Below are positions 17,592-27,002 of a stretch of DNA of 64,000 bases, one piece after another. Position 1 is the first letter of the stretch. The number at the start of each line of letters is the position of its first letter. The notes beneath the pieces were generated by a model. The model had not been told where the DNA came from. It searched no databases and was given only the letters and a program-made list of their open reading frames with translations. Location: contig JABLXH010000015.1 in assembly GCA_013178155.1 (NCBI GenBank), positions 1 to 64,000 of the forward strand, in the 5' to 3' direction. A program made the position numbers and the translations under genes. The DNA is from Armatimonadota bacterium (GTDB lineage Bacteria; Armatimonadota; Zipacnadia; Zipacnadales; UBA11051).

Positions 17592-18995
17592 ATGACGCGA
17601 CGCTTGGCGTTTGGGCTGTTGCTTCTACTCCTTCTCGTCTCCATCGCGGGAAGCCAGGACACCGCGGTTTCCTGGCCCATTGCCCCCAGCGTGTCCTATA
17701 CGCAGGAGCGGCTGGCGGAGGGGCCGTGGGAGGTGCGCGTGGTGCGTGTGGCCCGCGGACAACCGCTGGTCCGGCTGGACATGGCCCTGGGCCAGGGGCA
17801 ACTGCGCGGGGTCGAACCGTTGTCTCGCCTGGTGGCTCGCGAGACCACTGAAAGCGACTACGTGATCGCCGGGTTCAACGGGGATTTCTTCGTCATGGCC
17901 GGGAACCCCAACGCCGGGCTGTGCAGTGGGCTCTGCATCCGGGGCAACGAACTGATAATGACCGCCCGCGGTAACCCCGCCTTCGCGGTCATGGCCGACG
18001 GCACCCCACAGATCGGGGTGTTTGACACGACCGGCACCGTGCGGACGCCGACCGGTGAACTGCCGATCGGTGGTCTCAACCAGCCGCCGGTCGAGGGCGG
18101 GATCACCGTCTACACTGCCATCCATGGCTGGCCGCAAACCGAGGGGGGCGTCGTAGTCGCGGCGACGGGCCTGCCGCTGACACCCAGCGGCACATGGGAA
18201 GGGCACGTGACCGGGGTTGTCCCCAACGGTACGGAACGGACGGTCGGTGCCGGCGAAGTGTTCCTGCGGGGAGCCGGGGTGAATGAACTCAAGGTCGGCG
18301 ATGCCGTGACCCTCGAACTGCGGACGCCCGGTCTGCCGGGCCCGGTCGCCATGGCTGTAGGGGGCAACCGGGTGCTCATGCGCGACGGTCAGGTGCTGAC
18401 CAGTCCGGCCGACGAAGACCCGCGCCACCCGCGCACCCTGGTGGGCTACAACGGGAAAGAGATTATCCTGGTGACCGTGGATGGCCGCCAGCCCGGGTGG
18501 AGCGTGGGTATGCGGTACCACGAGCTGGCTCTGCTCATGCAACGCCTGGGTTGCACCGATGCCCTCAACCTGGATGGTGGGGGGTCAACTACCGCCTGGG
18601 TGCGCGGGGAAGTGCGTAACCGCCCCTCGGGCGGCATCGAGCGCTGGATCGCCAACGCGGTGTTGGTCCGCTGCAGTGCTCCCCGGGGGCCGCTGGCCCG
18701 GTGGATCATCCGTCCCGAACGTCTCGACGGCCCGTCTCCCCTGCGGGAGCCGCTGACCATCATCGCCACCGACCGCTGGTACAACCCGGTGCCGCTGGAC
18801 CTGTCCGGTCTGCAGGTCCGGGCCGAAAGACGCAGCGGCTGGGGTCTGGTCACCGCGAGGATTGCTGACGGAGTGTTGCGAGTGTCCGGCGGACCGGGGG
18901 AGGCAGTGCTGCATCTGAGCCTCCCAGGCGGTCGTGAGATCGGGGCCATACCGGTGCGGCTGCGACCTGCGCCTGGGGGGCCGAGGCATGAGTGA
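17592..18995 (+). CDS. Secreted phosphodiester glycosidase (NAGPA/DUF2233 domain)
   Basis: A 467-residue protein with a very hydrophobic signal peptide (LAFGLLLLLLLVSIAGS). The phosphodiester glycosidase domain at about residues 60-370 has GFNGDFFVM, PRTLVGYNGKEIILVTVDGR and LNLDGGGSTTAW, the family core. A beta-sandwich of about 90 residues follows. Human NAGPA uncovers mannose 6-phosphate by cleaving GlcNAc-1-phosphodiesters; bacterial members are found in surface-polysaccharide settings and are mostly uncharacterised. GAGGT lies seven bases before the ATG. The 3' end overlaps the Gfo/Idh gene by eight bases (ATGAGTGA), so the two are probably co-translated. Confidence 0.88.
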   Translation: MTRRLAFGLLLLLLLVSIAGSQDTAVSWPIAPSVSYTQERLAEGPWEVRVVRVARGQPLVRLDMALGQGQLRGVEPLSRLVARETTESDYVIAGFNGDFFVMAGNPNAGLCSGLCIRGNELIMTARGNPAFAVMADGTPQIGVFDTTGTVRTPTGELPIGGLNQPPVEGGITVYTAIHGWPQTEGGVVVAATGLPLTPSGTWEGHVTGVVPNGTERTVGAGEVFLRGAGVNELKVGDAVTLELRTPGLPGPVAMAVGGNRVLMRDGQVLTSPADEDPRHPRTLVGYNGKEIILVTVDGRQPGWSVGMRYHELALLMQRLGCTDALNLDGGGSTTAWVRGEVRNRPSGGIERWIANAVLVRCSAPRGPLARWIIRPERLDGPSPLREPLTIIATDRWYNPVPLDLSGLQVRAERRSGWGLVTARIADGVLRVSGGPGEAVLHLSLPGGREIGAIPVRLRPAPGGPRHE

Positions 18996-20043
18996 TACGA
19001 TCTACCGTGCCGCGGTCATCGGCCTGGGGTTCATCGGCGCCGGCGACGAGGTGCGCGCCGAGGAAATCGGCCAGCGCGTCGTGGACCTGTGCGGCTCGGT
19101 GCACAGCGACGTGCTGCAGGCACACCCCCGCACGATGCTGGTGGCCGGAGCCAGCCGCGATGCAGGCCGCCGTGAACGCTTTGCACGACGCTTCCCCGCC
19201 ACCAGGGCCTATGCCGACTACCGCGAGATGCTGCGGGCTGAGCATCTCGATGTGGTCAGCGTGGCCGCCAACACGCCGGCTCACGCTGAGCTCACTGTGG
19301 CCTGCGCCGAGGCCGGCGTGCGCTGCGTCTTTTGCGAGAAGCCGCTGGCCACCTCGCTGGCCGACGCAGATCGGATGCTTGCCACCTGCGCGGCCCACGG
19401 CACGATGCTGGTCGTGAACCACAACCGGCGCTGGCATCCAACTTATCACGCCGCGCGCCAGGCGCTGGCCGACGGCGCAATTGGCGACGTGGTCTGCGTC
19501 TACGCCCACTGGCCCAGCGGGCGGCTCGGAAACGTGGGAACCCATGTCTTCGACGCGCTGCACCTGGTGATGCGAGAGCGTATCATCGCCGTCAGCGGCA
19601 CTCTGGACCGGACGGGTCGGCCCGACTGTCGCGGGGCGCAGTACCACGATCCCGGCGGCTGGGGGATCGTGCGCTTCGCCGGTGGCACGCACGGCTTTGT
19701 CGAGGCCTCCGAGACGCTCCCGGCGCAGGTTGGCCTCGGGCTAAGGTTCGTGGGGAACACCGGTGAAATGGCGCTCAGCGACCGGGGCTGCCTTGTCACG
19801 GTCCATCGCGGCGAGACCGTGCAGGTCGCCGGCCCGGCTGATGACGTGGTCACGATGCGGCTGGCAGTGGACGAGATCGTGAACGCACTGGACATGGGAA
19901 CACCACCGACGTCCACCGGGGAGGACGGCCGCGCCGCGCTGGAAGTCATCATCGGCTTCCACGCCTCCGACCGGCGACAGGGGCAGTGGGTGGACCTGCC
20001 GCTCACGGGGCAGGATCGGCAGATAGAGGTCCAGATTGGTTAG
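18988..20043 (+). CDS. Gfo/Idh/MocA family NAD(P)-dependent oxidoreductase
   Basis: Started at the ATG at 18988 inside the end of the previous gene, giving 351 residues; the track start 54 bases upstream is not supported. The Rossmann fold shows AAVIGLGFIGAG, then FCEKPLATS, the conserved EKP of this family. The C-terminal alpha/beta domain includes the NVGTHVFDALHLV region, whose His usually joins catalysis. Members oxidise or reduce sugars and inositols. Overlap with the phosphodiester glycosidase gene suggests that the released sugar is the substrate; this is inference from position. Stop codons overlap the convergent DUF4838 gene. Confidence 0.9.
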   Translation: MSDTIYRAAVIGLGFIGAGDEVRAEEIGQRVVDLCGSVHSDVLQAHPRTMLVAGASRDAGRRERFARRFPATRAYADYREMLRAEHLDVVSVAANTPAHAELTVACAEAGVRCVFCEKPLATSLADADRMLATCAAHGTMLVVNHNRRWHPTYHAARQALADGAIGDVVCVYAHWPSGRLGNVGTHVFDALHLVMRERIIAVSGTLDRTGRPDCRGAQYHDPGGWGIVRFAGGTHGFVEASETLPAQVGLGLRFVGNTGEMALSDRGCLVTVHRGETVQVAGPADDVVTMRLAVDEIVNALDMGTPPTSTGEDGRAALEVIIGFHASDRRQGQWVDLPLTGQDRQIEVQIG

Positions 20044-22793
20044 CGCTCGAGCCTCAGCTCCACGGGCTTCCAGATGCCCGCCGCCCAGTTGTCCTTCTTC
20101 ACCTTGACCGTTAGCCGCTGAGTCCGCCCCGGCTTGAGCAGCGGCGTCACCTCCAGGGCGAAGGGCTTGTCCCACATCAGCCCCACGTCCTGCGTCTGCG
20201 CGCCCACCCGCTGCCCATCCAGCCACACCCAGCAGTTACCATCCACCGCCCCGAAGAGCAGCCAGGCCTTTCGTCCCGCCGGGACCGCTGGTGTCTGCAA
20301 CTCGGTCGTGTACCAGGCCACGCCGTGGTAGTTGTGGCCCTGGTCCACCCAGGAGGCATCGGTGCGGATGTCGGTCCAGTTGCCGTCCGGCACGGCGGAC
20401 GCCCAGCCCGCCGCCTCGCCTGCGTCCTCGGGGTCGGTGCGGAACTTCCAGACCAGCGGCAGCGTGACCAGCAGGTCGCCGGTCATGACGCTTAGCGGCG
20501 GGCGGTAATCGCGCCCCAGGCGGTCGTAATACCCTACCACCGGCTCGATCTTGTGCTGGTCCACCAGCGCCCAGATGCGGTCCTGCAGCTCCGCCTGGCG
20601 CAGGTAGAGGGAGGGGTCCTTCTCGGCGGCCGCAGTCACCTGGTCCAGCTCGGCGAAGAGCAATGAGTAGCGGAGACGCGCCAGTCGGCCGCGCACGGCG
20701 TCATCGTCGGCCAGCGCCTCGGCGCGGTCGAGGCAGGCGTGGCCGTAGCGCAGAACAGCGGGAGTGAAGCGCGTCATGTCGTTGAAGGAGACGTGGGCGG
20801 ACGCGGCGTCGCGCACCGACCGCTCCAGCCGTCGCCAGTACCGCTCCACCTCGGGGCCGGCCTTCCCGTAGACCCGGCGGCAGAAGTCGCTGATGTAGGC
20901 GTCCACGTCGGTGTTGACGTCCCACTCCAGCCTGGCTCGCAGGTTCAGCAGCAGCGGTGAGGCGGTGAAGGTGGTGTCCCACTCGTCGCTCAGCCAGCGG
21001 CAGCCGCCGGCGTGGGCCGTGCGCAGGATGTCGGCCTCGGCTTGGAAGAACGGGCCGGGCGACTCCATGTGGTGATAGTCCAGATAGCGGTACAGCGCCA
21101 CCGGCGCCAGGCGGCTCCAGCCCTGGAAGCGCTCCATGCCCTTGGCGTTTGTCGGGCACGAGCGGTCCCTCATGCCATGCCTGAAGCACTGGTCCCACCA
21201 GGTCAGCTCGATCATCACATTCCGGCGCGGGAGCACCCGGTACGGCAACTCACGCGTCGAACCATAGGCGAAGGTCGCGATCCAGCGATCCGGGTACTGC
21301 TCCTCAACCAGCTCGGCCACCCGGTTAATGAAGGTCAGCCAGCGGTCGGTCAGGTGCAGACACTCCAGTCCGTTCTTGCTCCAGTCCTGCGGCACCGGGT
21401 CGAGGGCTTTGCAGGCCTCACATTCGCACCAGTAGTCCGGCTCGTCCTCGGCATTGATGCAGTAGCGCAGGGCCTGCGGGTGGCTGGCGAAGAAGTCACA
21501 GATCGCCTCGGCGAAGATGTGCGGCAGGTCGGGGTTGGAGACGCAGATCTCCGCCGCGCGGCCACTGGAGTGCAGGTGGGTACGCCGGCCCTGCACCAGC
21601 GGATAGTACTCGGGATGGCTGGCAAACCACTTCTCCGGAGGGAGGATGTGGTACAGCGAGTGCCCCGCCACCTCGTCCCGGCTGCCTCCGCGGATGGCGC
21701 CGTAGTCCCAGGTGGTGGCATAGGACGCCTTGAGGCGATTCATGCGGTTGCGTGCCGCCCAATCTATCCACTCCTCCTCGTTGCAGTGCTTCACCGTCCA
21801 GTCCGGAGGCGTATGGAAGGCCTGGATGATGTGGCCACCGCGCAGCTCAAAGCTGGGGCGGTGGACGATGAGTGTCGGAGGCAAGGACAGCTTCTCCACC
21901 TTGGGGATGACCTCGCCCAGCGGACCGGGCCAGCACCAGCGGCAACCCAGGACATGGAAAAGCTCCTGCACCGCGTAGTAAACGCCGCGGGGGCTGTTGC
22001 CCAGGCAGACCACGGCCTCCGGGCCGATGTCCAGGACAATGCCCTCCTCGCCCGCCTCACGAAGCTGCGGACTGTAGTTGCGGCCGGGCGGCACGACGCC
22101 CACCCAGACGTAGCGTCCGAAGGTGCCTGATGGAGCCGCAGACGCCGCCAGAACCGGCGGGGTCTGTCCGGTCATGGCCTGAAAGACGCGCTGCAGTTCC
22201 TGGGCCAGGTAACCGTGGTGGGCCAGGGCACCATCGGGGATCACGATGCCGCTGATGGGCGGACCGTCGGTCGGGACCTGCCATACGGTGGCGGGCGGCG
22301 GCGCCTGGGCCAACTCGACGCTGATGTCGTCGTAGTAGACGGTGCCCCCGCCCCGGTTCTGCAGGTAGAGGCCGTGTCGCCCGGTGCGGCTGACCGTGAA
22401 GTCACGCTCAAAGAGGGTCCATTCGGGCAAGTCCGACAGGCCTTGGCTGAAGCCCCGGTCGTCGCTGGGCACCCATAGCTGGGCAATGCCCCCACCCTCG
22501 GTTCGGACCCAGGCCCGCAGGCGGTAGACCGCCCCCTCCAGCAGATACAGGTCCGTGGTGTACCAGCGCGCCCAGCCCTCGGTCACGCCCTCCCTGGCAC
22601 GGATGGCGAGACAACGCTTACCCGAGTGGGCCTGGTCGCTGATCAGGAATTCGTAGTCGCCCTCCGCGATGTGGTTCTGCCAGCCCAGCGGGCTTTGCCT
22701 GCCGCCTGTTTCGATGTCACCGTTGGCGATGATGTTCTGGGCCCAGGCGGAGACGGCGCACGCCAGGCCGAGCATGACCGCGACTGCACGCAT
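20040..22793 (-). CDS. Secreted DUF4838 protein (GH20/GH67-like fold)
   Basis: Using the ATG at 22793 (GAGGAG eight bases upstream) gives 917 residues; 12 extra residues in the track version precede the signal peptide MRAVAVMLGLACAVSAWA. An N-terminal carbohydrate-binding jelly roll (about 20-165) comes first. An alpha/beta domain like that in front of GH20 and GH67 enzymes follows at about 170-310. The DUF4838 barrel comes next, with INAEDEPDYWCECEACKALD as the family's Cys-rich signature. The last ~140 residues form another sugar-binding-like sandwich. DUF4838 members are putative glycoside hydrolases with no assigned reaction that I know. It ends overlapping the convergent Gfo/Idh gene and sits 22 bases after the GH36-like gene. 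Confidence 0.85.
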   Translation of the reverse strand: MRAVAVMLGLACAVSAWAQNIIANGDIETGGRQSPLGWQNHIAEGDYEFLISDQAHSGKRCLAIRAREGVTEGWARWYTTDLYLLEGAVYRLRAWVRTEGGGIAQLWVPSDDRGFSQGLSDLPEWTLFERDFTVSRTGRHGLYLQNRGGGTVYYDDISVELAQAPPPATVWQVPTDGPPISGIVIPDGALAHHGYLAQELQRVFQAMTGQTPPVLAASAAPSGTFGRYVWVGVVPPGRNYSPQLREAGEEGIVLDIGPEAVVCLGNSPRGVYYAVQELFHVLGCRWCWPGPLGEVIPKVEKLSLPPTLIVHRPSFELRGGHIIQAFHTPPDWTVKHCNEEEWIDWAARNRMNRLKASYATTWDYGAIRGGSRDEVAGHSLYHILPPEKWFASHPEYYPLVQGRRTHLHSSGRAAEICVSNPDLPHIFAEAICDFFASHPQALRYCINAEDEPDYWCECEACKALDPVPQDWSKNGLECLHLTDRWLTFINRVAELVEEQYPDRWIATFAYGSTRELPYRVLPRRNVMIELTWWDQCFRHGMRDRSCPTNAKGMERFQGWSRLAPVALYRYLDYHHMESPGPFFQAEADILRTAHAGGCRWLSDEWDTTFTASPLLLNLRARLEWDVNTDVDAYISDFCRRVYGKAGPEVERYWRRLERSVRDAASAHVSFNDMTRFTPAVLRYGHACLDRAEALADDDAVRGRLARLRYSLLFAELDQVTAAAEKDPSLYLRQAELQDRIWALVDQHKIEPVVGYYDRLGRDYRPPLSVMTGDLLVTLPLVWKFRTDPEDAGEAAGWASAVPDGNWTDIRTDASWVDQGHNYHGVAWYTTELQTPAVPAGRKAWLLFGAVDGNCWVWLDGQRVGAQTQDVGLMWDKPFALEVTPLLKPGRTQRLTVKVKKDNWAAGIWKPVELRLER

Positions 22794-22815
22794 GGTGGCT
22801 CTCCTCGATTGTCTG

Positions 22816-25161
22816 TCATTGCCCTGCAATGGGCGCGAAGGTGATGCTGATCTCTTCGTCGTGGTCGCCGAAGACGAAAGGCTGGCGGATGATCAGGGAG
22901 CTGTCATTGGCGTCCCTGGCGATGTAGAGGCCTCGGGGATTCGTAACGCACAGGCCCGGCGGAGCAGCGATGAACACACTACCCGTCTCGCCAGCCGGGC
23001 GCCTGGCGCGGCCGGCGAGGGTCATGCTGGCCGCGTCCCAGGTGATGCCACTGAGCTCCACCGCCCCCTGCCAGACGTGCATGTCCGTCCCCACGACCCA
23101 CGGATGGTCAGTATACGCGCTGACGCGGTACAGTCTCGCCGATCGCGGCGGGACCACCGCCCGCAGCTCACCGGTGATGACGCCCAGGTACTGCTCGTTC
23201 CAAAACTCCCAGAGGCGGTACTGCCCGGCGAGGTCCAGACCCAGTCGCGCCAGAGCGACTGGCAGCACCAGCGGGTCATCGCCGTAGTTCAGGACGCCGA
23301 GCAACTCCCACTGGCCCCAGTCGGTGGCGACGTGTTGCCAAAAGAGCTTCGGGTAGTCGTTGGGGGCAAGCGATTCGAAGAGGTCCAGCGGCTTTGCGCA
23401 GTCCGTAGTGCGCGGAAACACCTTCCGGATCAGCGCCAGGCGCTCTTCCGAAATGGTGTCGAAGTCATCGCCCAGCATCACTGGTCCGCCGCCCAGGCCG
23501 AAGATGGTGGCCACGATCTGGGCCTCGCAGACCGGGATGGGCTGGTCGAGGGTTAGCACGTTGCCCGAATCGTTAACATACAGCTTGCGGTGGGTAAAGT
23601 AGCTGCCGGCCATGTTGCTGGAAGCGTACTTGTGGGAGGTCCAGAAGTTGGCCGAGTTGATGACGAAGGTCGCCGGGTAGAAGTACGAGTTGGGATACAG
23701 CGCCCGGCCCTCGCCGTAATCGTTGCCCACTCGCGCGGCATTGATATAGCCCGTGTTCTGGAAGGTGGGACCACTGCTGGAAAGCAGATACGTGTCAGCC
23801 CCGGCCGCTTCGCGCACCACGGCGAGGCCCCGTCGCAGCACCGCCGGCCCCGGCGGTACGGACCGGTCATGGTACCCGTCATAGGGGAAGCCCTCGCACG
23901 ACCCCGAGACCGCGTTCAGGAAGTCCACCATATAGTAGCGGATGCCCCACTCGCGGTACGTGGCAAAGACGTTGGCCACAAACTCCTTGGTCCGCGGGTG
24001 GGTGGGGTCCAGCGAGTAGAGCTTCGGGCGCTGCCCGGGCGGCAGTTCGCCCGACTTGCCATATTGCCATTCGCCCCGGGAGACCACCGGCTCGCCACCG
24101 TAAGTCAGGAACATCTCCCGCATGGCGGCGAAGCGCTCCGGGTCGGCGTCGGTCAGCCAGAACGGGGCACACCAGAAGCCGAGCTTGAAGCCCAGCTTGC
24201 CGAGTTCGCTGACCAGATACCCGGGTCCACCGGGGAAGTTGCTGTAATCCCATTCCAGCCAGTTGCCGGGAAGTCCGTCCCGGATGTTACCGATGCTCAC
24301 CCAGACGTACTCGATGTCATGCCCCGGCAGTCGCCGGCGAATGGCTCGGCAGTTGCGCAGGACGACATCCTCATACCGCTCGCAGTTGAAGGCATCCACC
24401 CAGGCCCAGCCCAGCCAGCCCCCCGTGCTCTTGGGCCAGACCGGCGGCCTGTAATGCGCCTGGACCCGGTCGGCCCAGCGTTCCAGCCCCATGAAGAAGT
24501 CGTCAGCGACCTCGATGGTCAGCGTCTCCGTGGCCACCCACTCGCCCGGGGGGAGCTTCCAGTCCTCGAAATCACAGACGCACTCAAGAGACGCGAAGCC
24601 GTCGGGGCCATAGCTGAAACGGTGCACCGTGGTCTGGCGGTCGAAGGTGGCAAACGCCAGGGTCAGGGCGCGCCGAGCCTCGTGGCTGACGACATGCAGG
24701 ATCGTGCGGGCGAAGCCCTCACCGTCGTTACAGCGGTGCACCAACGCTGGGCCCGTGGCGCCCATGGACTTCAGGTACACGGCCTGCCCCACATCGCCCT
24801 GCAACGCGATTTCACCACGGTGCGCGGCGATGTGCAGCAGACGACAGGCGCCCAGCGCAATCGGCTGCGTCCCCCGGTTGGTGATGCTGGACGTCACGGT
24901 CACTGTCCGCGCGTCGGCGGAGCGAGTGACGCTCAGTTGCCAGTCCAACTCGGCCATCCAGTAGTGGATGTGCAGTTCGCCTCCGTCAGGCCCAATGGCG
25001 CCGTCAACCGAGGCTTGCTCCAGGGACAGGTCACGGCCGTCGGCCTGCAAAGAGACCTGGGCCGCGAGAGACACGCGACCATCGGCAGAGGCGATCCGCA
25101 GAAGACGCTTCACCGCGTCGAGTTCCAGTGGGGCCCAGGTGTCAGCGGCGACTTCAGTCAT
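22816..25161 (-). CDS. GH36-like alpha-galactosidase-type glycosidase
   Basis: The real start is the ATG at 25161, overlapping the CDP-alcohol phosphatidyltransferase stop as ATGA, giving 781 residues; the track's 119-residue extension is a shadow of the upstream gene. An N-terminal beta-supersandwich (about 1-250) is followed by a (beta/alpha)8 barrel. The strand motif GIRYYMVDFLNA corresponds to the nucleophile region of GH36 (normally KWD), and NDYGEG later may supply the acid/base. The C-terminus is beta-rich. There is no signal peptide. Alpha-galactosidase or a related retaining alpha-glycosidase is likely. Exact family placement is less certain, because the K of KxD is replaced by M-V. 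Confidence 0.72.
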   Translation of the reverse strand: MTEVAADTWAPLELDAVKRLLRIASADGRVSLAAQVSLQADGRDLSLEQASVDGAIGPDGGELHIHYWMAELDWQLSVTRSADARTVTVTSSITNRGTQPIALGACRLLHIAAHRGEIALQGDVGQAVYLKSMGATGPALVHRCNDGEGFARTILHVVSHEARRALTLAFATFDRQTTVHRFSYGPDGFASLECVCDFEDWKLPPGEWVATETLTIEVADDFFMGLERWADRVQAHYRPPVWPKSTGGWLGWAWVDAFNCERYEDVVLRNCRAIRRRLPGHDIEYVWVSIGNIRDGLPGNWLEWDYSNFPGGPGYLVSELGKLGFKLGFWCAPFWLTDADPERFAAMREMFLTYGGEPVVSRGEWQYGKSGELPPGQRPKLYSLDPTHPRTKEFVANVFATYREWGIRYYMVDFLNAVSGSCEGFPYDGYHDRSVPPGPAVLRRGLAVVREAAGADTYLLSSSGPTFQNTGYINAARVGNDYGEGRALYPNSYFYPATFVINSANFWTSHKYASSNMAGSYFTHRKLYVNDSGNVLTLDQPIPVCEAQIVATIFGLGGGPVMLGDDFDTISEERLALIRKVFPRTTDCAKPLDLFESLAPNDYPKLFWQHVATDWGQWELLGVLNYGDDPLVLPVALARLGLDLAGQYRLWEFWNEQYLGVITGELRAVVPPRSARLYRVSAYTDHPWVVGTDMHVWQGAVELSGITWDAASMTLAGRARRPAGETGSVFIAAPPGLCVTNPRGLYIARDANDSSLIIRQPFVFGDHDEEISITFAPIAGQ

Positions 25162-25745
25162 CGGTTTGGCTCCTCGCTGCCGGCGGGCGGACGGTCTGCC
25201 CTGACCCAGTTCCGCCGCTGCCAGAGGTAACGCGTGTCCTCGTCCACGCGCGGCGCCGCCGCCAGCAGCACGATTCCTTCGAGCAGGGCGTAGGTCAGCG
25301 TGCCGAAGGTGATCCACATGGCGACCACCTTCACCCCGAAGGTGAAGGTGTAGAGCAAGAAGGCCGCCAGGATCCAGGCCGTGGCCTTGTTCGCATACGT
25401 GTGCAGCGGTGCGCGGCGACGATACTGCAAGATCATTGAGACGGCAAACAGCGCGAACAGCAGCGCGATGAGGTACCAGTAGTGGGTGTAGAGCTCGCGC
25501 CGGAGCAGATACACCCACCCCAACATCGAGACCTGCACCGAGTTGTCGGCGACGCTGTCCAGCTTGGCACCGAACTTGCTCTCGCCGCCGAACCTGCGGG
25601 CGATGGCCCCATCAATGGCGTCAGTGAACCAGGTGAAGGCCAGCGCGCCCGCAAACCACGCGTGGCTGCCCATGAGGGCGATGACCCACAAGGCCGGGAT
25701 CATCGCGATGCGGATCACACACAGGGCGTTCGGTACGTGCTTCAT
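25158..25745 (-). CDS. CDP-alcohol phosphatidyltransferase family membrane enzyme
   Basis: A 195-residue polytopic protein carrying the complete family signature DGx2ARx8Gx3Dx3D: DGAIARRFGGESKFGAKLDS continuing to VAD. Hydrophobic segments flank it (IALLFALFAVSMIL, AWILAAFLLYTFTFGVKVVA), consistent with six membrane spans. Such enzymes join a CDP-activated lipid to an alcohol such as glycerol 3-phosphate, inositol phosphate or serine. The alcohol cannot be read here. Its stop overlaps the start of the GH36-like gene, an unexpected partner for a phospholipid enzyme. A GH36-inositol link is conceivable but unproven. Confidence 0.9.
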   Translation of the reverse strand: MKHVPNALCVIRIAMIPALWVIALMGSHAWFAGALAFTWFTDAIDGAIARRFGGESKFGAKLDSVADNSVQVSMLGWVYLLRRELYTHYWYLIALLFALFAVSMILQYRRRAPLHTYANKATAWILAAFLLYTFTFGVKVVAMWITFGTLTYALLEGIVLLAAAPRVDEDTRYLWQRRNWVRADRPPAGSEEPNR

Positions 25746-25802
25746 GACGCACCTCGGCTGCGTGACGCCCAGGACTGTCCAGCAATCGCCACTGCACGGC
25801 GG

Positions 25803-25830
25803 GTGCCACAGCCAGCTTCGCTGGCAGTGC
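25803..25830. other. Intergenic hairpin with 6-bp stem
   Basis: GCCAGC-TTC-GCTGGC lies in the 125-bp gap between the beta-propeller gene and the CDP-alcohol phosphatidyltransferase gene, flanked by GTGCCACA and AGTGCGGC. There is no T-tract. It may be a weak terminator or a further palindromic repeat; one copy only is seen here. Confidence 0.3.
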
Positions 25831-25870
25831 GGCCGTCACGTCCAGGAGGCCTGGCCGTGTCACCCCCTCC

Positions 25871-27001
25871 TCAGGGCCGGGGGCGGCTGGTGCGCAGAAT
25901 CACAGCGTTCAGCGGCGGGTGGCGGTTGGCAGCCAGCAGAAAGAGCTCGCCACCCACTTCCAGCAGGTAATCGCACATGAACTCCTCCCCGGACCGGGCG
26001 GGAATGTCCAGGCGCGAGAAGGCCCGACGGCGCGGGTCAAAGACCGTGAGGGTGCCCAGGAAATGGTGTGGCTGGCCGTCAATGGAGTCCGTCCCGCCGA
26101 TCCAGGTGGAGTGCACAAAGTAGAACAGTCCCCGGTAGTACCAGCCGCCGCTGACGTAGCCGAACCACTCGCCATACCCCGGCACCGGGATAGGCTCCTC
26201 CCAGACGCCGTCGGCGACCCGAAAGGGGATGATGCGGCCATTGAGGTGGTCGGCCACATACAACCGCCCATCTACCACCTCGTTCGAGGGGGTCGGGGTG
26301 GTGTTGGGGTAAGGGCACTTCCAGTGGCCGGTCCACTGCCGGGCCTTGACGTCGAACCGCACCAGGTCGTTGCCCGTGTAGGTGCTGCCCCAGACCTCTC
26401 CCCGGCCATCGTCCAGGAAGGTCATGTACAGGTCGCCGGACAGCGTGTAAGGGCAGACGAAGGCCTCGCCCTGATGTCGCGCCGGGTCCCACTCAATGAC
26501 CGCCCCGCCCTGACCCTCCTTGCCACAGGTATACAGGTAGACGCGCGCGCGCCGGGGTGAGGCGAAGCCGCCGTAGATGTGCTCAGCCCGTGCCGGGGCA
26601 GCGTACCTGGCGATGGTCCGTGTGTCCTGGTCATAGACCAGCAGGTAGTCCTTGTCAGGCACGCAGAGATAGACCTCGCTGCCGTACGCTACCGGCCACA
26701 GGTGCCCGCTCCATGGCTCGTCCGGTTCCAGTTCCCTGAGCTGGAGGCGCTCCAGCTCGCCGGTGGCGGTGGCATAGCGCCAGAGGGTCCAGTCCACGAT
26801 GGGCGTGGTCCAGATGTTCCCGCGCGTGTCGGCCGACGGCTCATGAAGGCGTCCAGGGGTCGGCCCGACATCGTGCCGAAAGAAGACTGGCCCGCGCACC
26901 TCGCCGCGCGGGGTGGCGGTCAGCAGTCCCTCGTTGGCCATAGCGGTTACCCCGAGCGAGAGCACGCCAAGCATCGCGAAAGCGGCACGCAGAATGTGCA
27001 C
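25871..27001 (-). CDS. Secreted beta-propeller protein of unknown function
   Basis: A 376-residue protein with a signal peptide (RAAFAMLGVLSLGVTAMA). The rest is short beta-strand repeats typical of a propeller (WRYATATGELERL, LLVYDQDTRTIARY, NDLVRFDVKARQWTG, RIIPFRVADGVWE). No catalytic motif is recognised. The start is GTG at 27001, one base after the stop of the upstream Ptb-like gene (TGA-G-GTG), so translation may depend on reinitiation. Similar propeller proteins in these bacteria are often annotated as hypothetical or SMP-30-like; the DxN metal pattern of SMP-30 is not evident. It could bind or cleave glycan at the cell surface. Confidence 0.7.
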   Translation of the reverse strand: MHILRAAFAMLGVLSLGVTAMANEGLLTATPRGEVRGPVFFRHDVGPTPGRLHEPSADTRGNIWTTPIVDWTLWRYATATGELERLQLRELEPDEPWSGHLWPVAYGSEVYLCVPDKDYLLVYDQDTRTIARYAAPARAEHIYGGFASPRRARVYLYTCGKEGQGGAVIEWDPARHQGEAFVCPYTLSGDLYMTFLDDGRGEVWGSTYTGNDLVRFDVKARQWTGHWKCPYPNTTPTPSNEVVDGRLYVADHLNGRIIPFRVADGVWEEPIPVPGYGEWFGYVSGGWYYRGLFYFVHSTWIGGTDSIDGQPHHFLGTLTVFDPRRRAFSRLDIPARSGEEFMCDYLLEVGGELFLLAANRHPPLNAVILRTSRPRP

Positions 27002-27002
27002 C

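Noticed and set aside
23590-25230. 546-residue plus-strand ORF
   Set aside because: Shadow of the GH36-like gene; no homology-like motifs.
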